Both the position numbers and the translations under genes were made by a program. From NCBI GenBank assembly GCA_964527395.1, contig CAZGQD010000007.1, forward strand, positions 4,723 through 68,722: DNA of 64,000 bases. The letters run 5' to 3'. The DNA comes from GCA-2688265 sp964527395 (GTDB taxonomy: Archaea; Nanobdellota; Nanobdellia; Woesearchaeales; GW2011-AR9). This document shows, piece after piece, positions 58,794-64,000 of the stretch. The first letter of the stretch is position 1. Each line of letters starts with the position of its first letter. Below the pieces are notes generated by a model. It ran no database searches, was not told the origin of the DNA, and worked only from the letters and a program-made list of their open reading frames with translations.

Positions 58794-60713
58794 TCATTTA
58801 AGCAATCCTTTAGCAGCTTTCACAATAGCCTTTACATTAATCTTCTTATCTTCTAAAAGCTCATCACCACTGCCGCTGTGAGGAATACCTTCAACGCATA
58901 AGGTTTTGACTACAATTCTGTGGCTTGTGATCTTTTGATGTTTAGCTTCGTTAGCTGCAATAGTTGCAATTTTGTGGCCAATCATCTCTCCAATACCGCC
59001 AGCATCGAAGTGATCTTCAGTTACAATAACTTTGCCACCATGTTTTAGAATAAAATCGTGAAGTTTTTTACCGTTTAATGGTTGTACACAGTAAAGGTCA
59101 ATCACTGCAGCGTTGATTCCTTGTTTTTTTAGTTGCTTAGCTGCTTTAAGGGACTCGTGAAGCGTGATTCCAGCTCCGATTAATGTTATTTGATCTTGTT
59201 TGCTTTGCTTTAGAACTTTGAAGTCACCTATTTTGAATTCTTCAGTTTTTTTGTATAAAATGGGTGTTTTTGGCCTACTTGTTCTAATATATTTGATGCC
59301 TTTGATACTTGGACATTGATTTACTAACTTTTCTGTGGAAACTGCGTCACTTGGGTAGAAAACTGTGGCGTTTGGGAGGGCTCTCATCATTGCTAAGTCT
59401 TCTAAAGCCATTTGTGAAGCGCCGTCAGATCCGATTGAAACACCTGCGTGAGATCCACAAAAAGTTATGTCTGCGCTAGAAAGTGCTGCCATTCTTATTT
59501 GGTCGTGTGCTCGGGAGAGGAATGCTGCGAATGTAGAAGCGAAAACAATGTGGCCTTTTTTAGACATGCCTAAAGCAATACTAGCCATGTTTTGTTCTGC
59601 TATGAATGTTTCTATGAACTGGTCTGGGTTTTTTTCTTTAACTTTGTTTGAGAAAGTTGAATTACTTACTTCAGCATCAATTGCAACTACGTTTTTGTTG
59701 TCATTTGCTAATCTTGCAAGTGCCTCACCATATGCTTGCCTTGTAGCTATGATTTGGTCTTCTTTAAAGTCACAACAGCCAGTTATTTTTGTTGTTTTTG
59801 GAATTTTTAAGCTAGTTTTGCTTCTTTTTGGAGATTGAATGCTTACTTTTGGCATCTTTATTGGGCCTATTTCTTTTAGAGCCTTTTTCATTAGTTCCTC
59901 ACTTAATGGTTTTCCATGCCAATTGTCCTTGTTTGCGATTTCTTTGAAACCTTGACCTTTGAAAGTTTTTGCAATAATCATTGTAGGTTTGTCATCAGTG
60001 TTTTTTGCTTTTTCAATAAATTTGTTGATTTCTTCAATATTGTGGCCATCTATAACTATGCAGTTCCAGTTAAAACCTTCAAATCTCTTTTTGTAACTGT
60101 TTGCATCATGACCAAGCATAGTTTCTCCTCTTTGGCCAAGTCTGTTTAAGTCTACTATTGCAATTAAATTGCTAAGTTTGTAATAGTCTGCTAGTTGAAG
60201 TGCTTCATAGATTGATCCTTCAGCTACTTCACTGTCTCCAAGCATAACATAAGTTTTGTAGTCTCTTTTTTGCATCTTTGCTGCTAGAGCCATACCTACA
60301 CCTACACTTAGTCCTTGGCCTAAAGAACCTGTTGCAACTTTGATCCAGTCTAAGGAATTTGGCATTGGGTGTCCTTCTAAAGGAGAGCTGAGTTTTCTTA
60401 GGGAAAGGAGATCTTCGTTGATGCATCCTGCGTGTTGCAGAGCTGAATATAGAATAGGTGCTGCGTGACCTTTTGATAAAATGAATTCATCGTTATCTGG
60501 ATCTTTACTGTCTTTTGTGTTATAATTCATGTGTTTGAAAAAGAGTGCTGACATTATCTCTGCGCATGACATGCATGAACTTGGATGACCACTTTTAGCT
60601 GCTGTAGTCATTTTAATTGAATCTGCTCGCATTATGTTTGCTATAATTTGTAATTTTTTGTTATCTACCATGTTTGAATCAACCTTGAATTTATTTTTTA
60701 TTACTAAATCCAT
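58794..60713 (-). CDS. tkt: Transketolase, single full-length chain
   Basis: 639 residues from ATG 60713 (an internal ATG at 60671 is possible). TPP domain: KMTTAAKSGHPSSCMSCAE, LSKGHAAPILYSAL, TGSLGQGLSVGVGMALA, and GDSEVAEGSIYEAL...VDLNRLGQ (TPP motif). Pyrimidine domain: NVVAIDAEVSNSTF, FIAEQNMASIALGM (catalytic Glu). C-terminal domain: FKVLKQ...GGIGEMIG. Transfers two-carbon units among sugar phosphates. Many archaeal transketolases are split into two genes; this one is fused. Follows rpe by 21 nt. Confidence 0.95.
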   Translation of the reverse strand: MDLVIKNKFKVDSNMVDNKKLQIIANIMRADSIKMTTAAKSGHPSSCMSCAEIMSALFFKHMNYNTKDSKDPDNDEFILSKGHAAPILYSALQHAGCINEDLLSLRKLSSPLEGHPMPNSLDWIKVATGSLGQGLSVGVGMALAAKMQKRDYKTYVMLGDSEVAEGSIYEALQLADYYKLSNLIAIVDLNRLGQRGETMLGHDANSYKKRFEGFNWNCIVIDGHNIEEINKFIEKAKNTDDKPTMIIAKTFKGQGFKEIANKDNWHGKPLSEELMKKALKEIGPIKMPKVSIQSPKRSKTSLKIPKTTKITGCCDFKEDQIIATRQAYGEALARLANDNKNVVAIDAEVSNSTFSNKVKEKNPDQFIETFIAEQNMASIALGMSKKGHIVFASTFAAFLSRAHDQIRMAALSSADITFCGSHAGVSIGSDGASQMALEDLAMMRALPNATVFYPSDAVSTEKLVNQCPSIKGIKYIRTSRPKTPILYKKTEEFKIGDFKVLKQSKQDQITLIGAGITLHESLKAAKQLKKQGINAAVIDLYCVQPLNGKKLHDFILKHGGKVIVTEDHFDAGGIGEMIGHKIATIAANEAKHQKITSHRIVVKTLCVEGIPHSGSGDELLEDKKINVKAIVKAAKGLLK

Positions 60714-60734
60714 TATTTTGTTGTTATTTTGTTG

Positions 60735-61406
60735 TTATTTTATCAAGTCTCTTAATTTCCTGATATCTTCTTTAATATTATTGCTTTTTTGTAGGAATGA
60801 ACCCACTACGAACATGTTTGCTCCTGCTTTGGCTGTTCTTTCTATTGTTTTGTTGTTCATGCTACCATCAGCTTGAATGTTTAGATTTGGATACTTTTTT
60901 CTGATTCTAGTTATTTTCTTTAGAGTGTCTTTTTGGAACTTAGCACCATATTGGCCAGGGATTACAGTCATAACTACTAGTTTGTCTAATTGGTTTAAGT
61001 CCCCTACTTTGTTTTCTAGCTCTTCTAAAGATGTGTTTGGGTTGATTGCTATTCCTACACTTTTGTTTTTGTTTTTGATGTATTTAATTAGGGCTTTTGC
61101 TTCATTAGTTGCTCCTGTTACCTTTGTTGCTTCAATATGAAAAGAGATGTGATCTACATGATTTATGTTGGTTTTAATCCATGTTTTAGGGTCATTCACC
61201 ATAATATGTGCAGAGATATTATGATTAGGATAAGTTTTTTTTAGATATAATTGGTTTAAGTTGAAGTTTAATGATTCGTTACTTACGAACCTTTTGTCCA
61301 TAATGTCTAAATGGATGTGAGTGGCATGATCTTTAACCTTGTTTATGACATTTGTGAATTCGTCTTTATCTTTGGCAATGATTGAGGGTAGAATTATTTT
61401 TTTCAT
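60735..61406 (-). CDS. Ribulose-phosphate 3-epimerase-like (second copy)
   Basis: 223 residues. PSIIAKDKDEF, metal site HLDIMDKRFV, SAHIMVNDP, VMTVIPGQYGAKF and NIQADGSMNNKTI, with the catalytic Asp kept but DGG changed to DGS. More diverged from bacterial Rpe than the copy at 11861. Ribosome binding site AAGGT is near the start. Its place between rpiB and tkt supports a role in the PPP; an allulose-6-P epimerase role is an alternative. Confidence 0.85.
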   Translation of the reverse strand: MKKIILPSIIAKDKDEFTNVINKVKDHATHIHLDIMDKRFVSNESLNFNLNQLYLKKTYPNHNISAHIMVNDPKTWIKTNINHVDHISFHIEATKVTGATNEAKALIKYIKNKNKSVGIAINPNTSLEELENKVGDLNQLDKLVVMTVIPGQYGAKFQKDTLKKITRIRKKYPNLNIQADGSMNNKTIERTAKAGANMFVVGSFLQKSNNIKEDIRKLRDLIK

Positions 61407-61462
61407 GTTTATACCTTGAAAGTTATCTTTAAAACTGATTTATTTTAATGATTCTATTTATT

Positions 61463-61927
61463 TCATTCTATTTGTTTTACTCTTCTAACATGTCTTTCTT
61501 CAGTTGAGGAGTCTGTTGTTAGGAAAACAGTTGCAATCTTTTTGGCGTTATCTAAAGTTAGATTTGATTCTGAGAGACATAGGATGTTACAAGCATTATG
61601 AATTCTGCTGCTTTTAGCATCTTTAATATTGTTGATATTGGCTGCTCTAATGCCTTTTGCCTTATTTGCAGCAATACACATGCCTATTCCAGAACCACAG
61701 ATAAGAATTCCAAATGAGTTTTTGTTAGTTTTTACTTTGTTTGTTAGTTTTTTAGCATAGATTGGATAATCATCTGACTTTTCGTATGTATTTGGACCTA
61801 AATCAGTTATGTTGTATTTGTTTTCTTTATCTAAGAACTTCTTGATTTGTCCCTTTAGTTTGAAGCCAGCATGATCTGAAGCTATGAAAACTATTGTTTC
61901 TGTTGGTTCTTTGCTGCTTTTTGCCAT
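61463..61927 (-). CDS. rpiB: Ribose-5-phosphate isomerase B
   Basis: 154 residues. FIASDHAGFKLKGQIKKFL (RpiB N-terminus with the DHAG motif), DLGPNTYEKSDDYPIYAKK, GILICGSGIGMCIAANKAKGIRAA (catalytic Cys/Ser loop) and CLSESNL. RpiB is the bacterial type; archaea usually carry RpiA. Part of the minus-strand PPP run; CTTATAAGAAT (about 61941-61951) could give it a promoter. Confidence 0.93.
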   Translation of the reverse strand: MAKSSKEPTETIVFIASDHAGFKLKGQIKKFLDKENKYNITDLGPNTYEKSDDYPIYAKKLTNKVKTNKNSFGILICGSGIGMCIAANKAKGIRAANINNIKDAKSSRIHNACNILCLSESNLTLDNAKKIATVFLTTDSSTEERHVRRVKQIE

Positions 61928-61972
61928 TGCTTTTCTCTTATTCTTATAAGTGAGTACAGTATTAAATGTTTT

Positions 61973-62893
61973 TTACTCTACAATAGGTTTGATCTCTTGT
62001 TTGAATACTTTTGAAATATCTTTGCAGTATTGTTCAATATTGTTCTTGAACCATTGTGGATGTGCTGATTGTATCTTTCCTATGATGTAATATGAAATAG
62101 CCATCATACTTGCATAATTTGCATCTTTTGGCAGTGGAATATGTAATCTATTTTCTGGTTTTCCGAAGATTTTGTTCTCTTTTCCGAAAGAAATGAAAAG
62201 TTCTTTATCATCTGAGACTACAGTTGTTGCATGCTTGATATATTCAAAAGTTTCAATGTCTCTAGCAATCTTTCTACCGAATAATTCTATGAATTTTATG
62301 TTTAGAAGTCTTATTATGCCTACGAATTCAGTTGGGATGATTAAATAGTACTTTTTGTATTGTTTGAAGTTTGGTAAGTTTACTTTGTCTGTGTTTGTTT
62401 TGATGTGTTTAAGAATGGCTTTTGGATCTTCTTTAGTTAAACCTAAAATAGGACCCAAGTAAGTTGAAGTATTATATGTATAAGGCTCTTTGTTTTTAGG
62501 GAACAGATATGTTTGGTCTGCGAACTCTTTTGCAGGAGCATTTTTGTTGTTTGTGATTAAGATTACTTGCTTTTTTGCTTGTTTTGCTTTCTTTGCTATA
62601 ATTGGAGCATGCTTTTTACCGCTGGCAGAGAAAAGAACTACTGTTTTGATGTTTTTTAGAGTCTTTAGCTTTTGATCGATGCTTGATTCATCTGCTGATT
62701 GTGCGTTAGGAAAGACGATTTTTGCTGTAGCTACTGCGTTACCAGAACCTGCGATTAGGATATTGTCTTTAGGAACATTGGTTTTTGGTAGTTTTGCTTC
62801 TTGGAATAGTTCTAGCGCTGCTAAGACGCATGTATCTAAAGAGGGAATGTTCTTTAGAGTGAATTTTTGCATGATTTCTTGGTTTGATTTCAT
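61973..62893 (-). CDS. SIS-domain sugar-phosphate isomerase-like protein
   Basis: 306 residues. NILIAGSGNAVATAKIVF (about 45-62) and VVLFSASGKKHAPIIAKKAKQAKKQVILITNN (about 85-115) form a SIS domain. A second, weaker half contains NIKFIELFGRKIARDIETFEYIKHATTV. Context (between transaldolase and rpiB) suggests phosphoglucose/phosphomannose isomerase, supplying glucose-6-P to Zwf. The sequence alone does not exclude an aldose-ketose isomerase of another sugar. Confidence 0.65.
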   Translation of the reverse strand: MKSNQEIMQKFTLKNIPSLDTCVLAALELFQEAKLPKTNVPKDNILIAGSGNAVATAKIVFPNAQSADESSIDQKLKTLKNIKTVVLFSASGKKHAPIIAKKAKQAKKQVILITNNKNAPAKEFADQTYLFPKNKEPYTYNTSTYLGPILGLTKEDPKAILKHIKTNTDKVNLPNFKQYKKYYLIIPTEFVGIIRLLNIKFIELFGRKIARDIETFEYIKHATTVVSDDKELFISFGKENKIFGKPENRLHIPLPKDANYASMMAISYYIIGKIQSAHPQWFKNNIEQYCKDISKVFKQEIKPIVE

Positions 62894-62922
62894 TTTGTAA
62901 GTTTATTTTCAGGTGTTGAGCA

Positions 62923-63735
62923 TTACTTTGTAAGTTCAACATACTCCTTAACTATATCTGCTGTGAACTTTTCCATACCTTCGTATGTCTTTTCATGTTT
63001 AAGCATGTCTTTGATAACTTTTAGAGGCAAAGTTGCTACTTGAGATCCACATTTGGCTGCTTCCCTAACCTGTCGAGTATTTCTTAGGCTTGCTGCTAGT
63101 ACTTCTGTCTTTAAGTTGTATTGTTTTAGAAGTGTTACACAATTCCAGATTAAATCTACTCCAGAGATGATACCATTATCTGAAAGTTCTTTACCTTTTT
63201 TGTCTGTTAAGCCATCAGCATCAAAGTGATCTGTCTTTTGGAATTTTACTTGATTATTTAGTCTGATATAATCATCAATTCTTCCAGCAAATGGGCTTAC
63301 GTACGTAGCTCCTGCTTTAGCTGCTAATAAGGCTTGCTCAGGAGTGAAAATTAGAGTACAGTTAGTTTTGATCTTTAATCTTGTTAGTTCTTTGATTGCT
63401 TTGATTCCATCAAAATGAGTTTCATCATGATCAGCAAAGGCAGGATTGATAGGTATTTTGATAACAACGTTTTTAGCAACTTTGTTGAATAGTTTGTGAA
63501 GTGCTTTTCCTTGTTTAATCATACCATCTGCAGTGATTTCAGTTACTTCTAGCGATACAGGAGTTCCTTTAGCTATCTTTAGAATTGTTGTAATATACTC
63601 TTTAATATCTACATCTACATGTTTTTCTACTGCTTTTTTAAGAAGACTTGGATTTGTTGTAACACCGTCTGCAATACCCCATTCGTATGCTTGCTCGATT
63701 TCATCAATGTCAGCACTATCAATAAAAATTTTCAT
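62923..63735 (-). CDS. tal: Transaldolase (TalB/FSA-like short form)
   Basis: 270 residues. MKIFIDSADIDEIEQAYEWGIADGVTTNPSLL, VVIKIPINPAF (Schiff-base Lys), TNCTLIFTPEQALLAAKAGATYVSPFAGRIDD. Somewhat longer than classic 215-residue TalC/FSA, with an insertion near 185-205 and a longer C-terminal end. AGGTGATGG gives a strong ribosome binding site before ATG 63735, and a TATA box lies near 63767-63780. First gene of the minus-strand sugar cluster. Confidence 0.93.
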   Translation of the reverse strand: MKIFIDSADIDEIEQAYEWGIADGVTTNPSLLKKAVEKHVDVDIKEYITTILKIAKGTPVSLEVTEITADGMIKQGKALHKLFNKVAKNVVIKIPINPAFADHDETHFDGIKAIKELTRLKIKTNCTLIFTPEQALLAAKAGATYVSPFAGRIDDYIRLNNQVKFQKTDHFDADGLTDKKGKELSDNGIISGVDLIWNCVTLLKQYNLKTEVLAASLRNTRQVREAAKCGSQVATLPLKVIKDMLKHEKTYEGMEKFTADIVKEYVELTK

Positions 63736-63792
63736 TAACCATCACCTAGTCTTTGAGAGAAATTTTAAGTTTATAAATTTAGGGGTTTTGTG

Positions 63793-63945
63793 GGCACTGT
63801 CCTAAATCCTGCCTTCGGCTCGGGGCGAGGCTGAAGAGGCTCTTCTCCACGTTCGTTCGTACCTCACTCAGGTCAAATGATAAAGCTCTAATGAATAAGA
63901 TCTCTTTCTGCGATCGACGCCCCCGAATAGATTTAGGACAGCGCC
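63793..63945. repeat. Nested hairpin block E
   Basis: Outer stem GGC-A-CTGTCCTAAATC (63793-63808) pairs with GATTTAGGACAG-C-GCC (63930-63945): 15 pairs and one A-C mismatch. Inside, TTCGG (63814-63818)/CCGAA (63923-63927) and CGGGGCG (63821-63827)/CGCCCC (63919-63924, with a bulge) compete or stack, then GAAGAG-G-CTCTTC (63833-63845) and ACCT/AGGT near 63870. Clearly richer in G+C than its surroundings. No gene in 63736-64000. Confidence 0.75.
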
Positions 63946-63988
63946 GGTTTTGTGTTCTTTATTTTGAATTTTAAGTAATATCTTCTCT

Positions 63989-64000
63989 GAAGATTTATAA
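63989..64000 (+). promoter_or_regulatory. Possible TATA box at the right edge
   Basis: GAAGATTTATAA runs to the end of the window, in the form of the other TATA boxes. The gene it may serve lies outside. Confidence 0.35.

Noticed and set aside
63793..63945. Rho-independent-type terminator
   Set aside because: The stem encloses about 120 nt with further structure and lies at the 5' side of tal, not after a gene end seen in this window.
1..64000. CRISPR array
   Set aside because: No regularly spaced 25-40-bp direct repeats; the repeats present are dispersed or palindromic.

Overview
The window looks like an AT-rich archaeal genome segment, most plausibly from a DPANN lineage (Woesearchaeales/Pacearchaeales-like). 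This assignment is an inference from gene content, because no rRNA or ribosomal protein gene is present. Signs of an archaeon are TATA boxes of the type TTTATAAA about 22-35 nt upstream of many starts, often with leaderless ATGs. Internal operon genes instead carry Shine-Dalgarno motifs such as AGGTGAT. A XerA-type recombinase, a TrmB-like regulator, a Bat-type HTH protein, a short archaeal triosephosphate isomerase, a DhnA-type class I aldolase and ATPase-DUF4143 proteins agree with this. Mixed in are genes of bacterial flavour: thyA, folA, folK, folC, glyA, zwf, gnd, an RsuA/RluB pseudouridine synthase and a one-piece transketolase.

Layout. 1-9.7 kb: accessory, mostly + strand genes (XerA, a secreted lysozyme-fold-like protein, Cys-rich anchored proteins, an ATPase-DUF4143 protein, thymidylate kinase). 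A 100-N assembly gap lies at 3832-3931, and a 20-bp repeat recurs between genes. 9.7-19.1 kb: serine hydroxymethyltransferase, a VOC protein, ribulose-phosphate epimerase, a transglutaminase-like lipoprotein, then a duplicated GNAT plus 50-aa ORF module beside folA, thyA and folC. 19.3-24.2 kb: three paralogous lipoproteins and two paralogous PP2C-like phosphatases. 24.3-32.9 kb: a MacB/FtsX-type export system, a damaged GyrI-like/DHH junction and an aminotransferase. 33-47.7 kb: transporters (TauE, Na/Pi, ZIP), a HAD hydrolase, a kinase, an HTH regulator, folK beside a decayed FAD-oxidase, peptidase E, the pseudouridine synthase and nucleotide-related genes.

47.8-63.7 kb is a pentose-phosphate/lower-sugar cluster, almost all on the minus strand: transaldolase, a SIS isomerase, rpiB, rpe, transketolase, aldolase, TPI, a HAD::6-phosphogluconolactonase fusion, a TrmB-like regulator, zwf, an amidohydrolase-like lipoprotein and gnd. 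Together these could take glucose-6-phosphate to ribulose-5-phosphate with reductant and interconvert C3-C7 sugar phosphates. A three-gene + strand block (Nudix, DUF1284-like, ATPase-DUF4143) interrupts it. The folate/dTMP genes (glyA, folA, thyA, folC, folK, tmk) form a second functional theme that the NADPH from the oxidative branch could feed.

The most unusual non-coding feature is a set of five intergenic blocks (about 33.7, 36.1-36.4, 38.1-38.3, 57.0-57.1 and 63.8-63.9 kb). Each is made of short, mostly perfect hairpins nested inside longer stems. They share architecture but no obvious sequence, and they lie in divergent, convergent and tandem gene contexts. The GNAT module duplication, which carried along the 3' end of folA, is the best candidate for an undescribed toxin-antitoxin-like system here.
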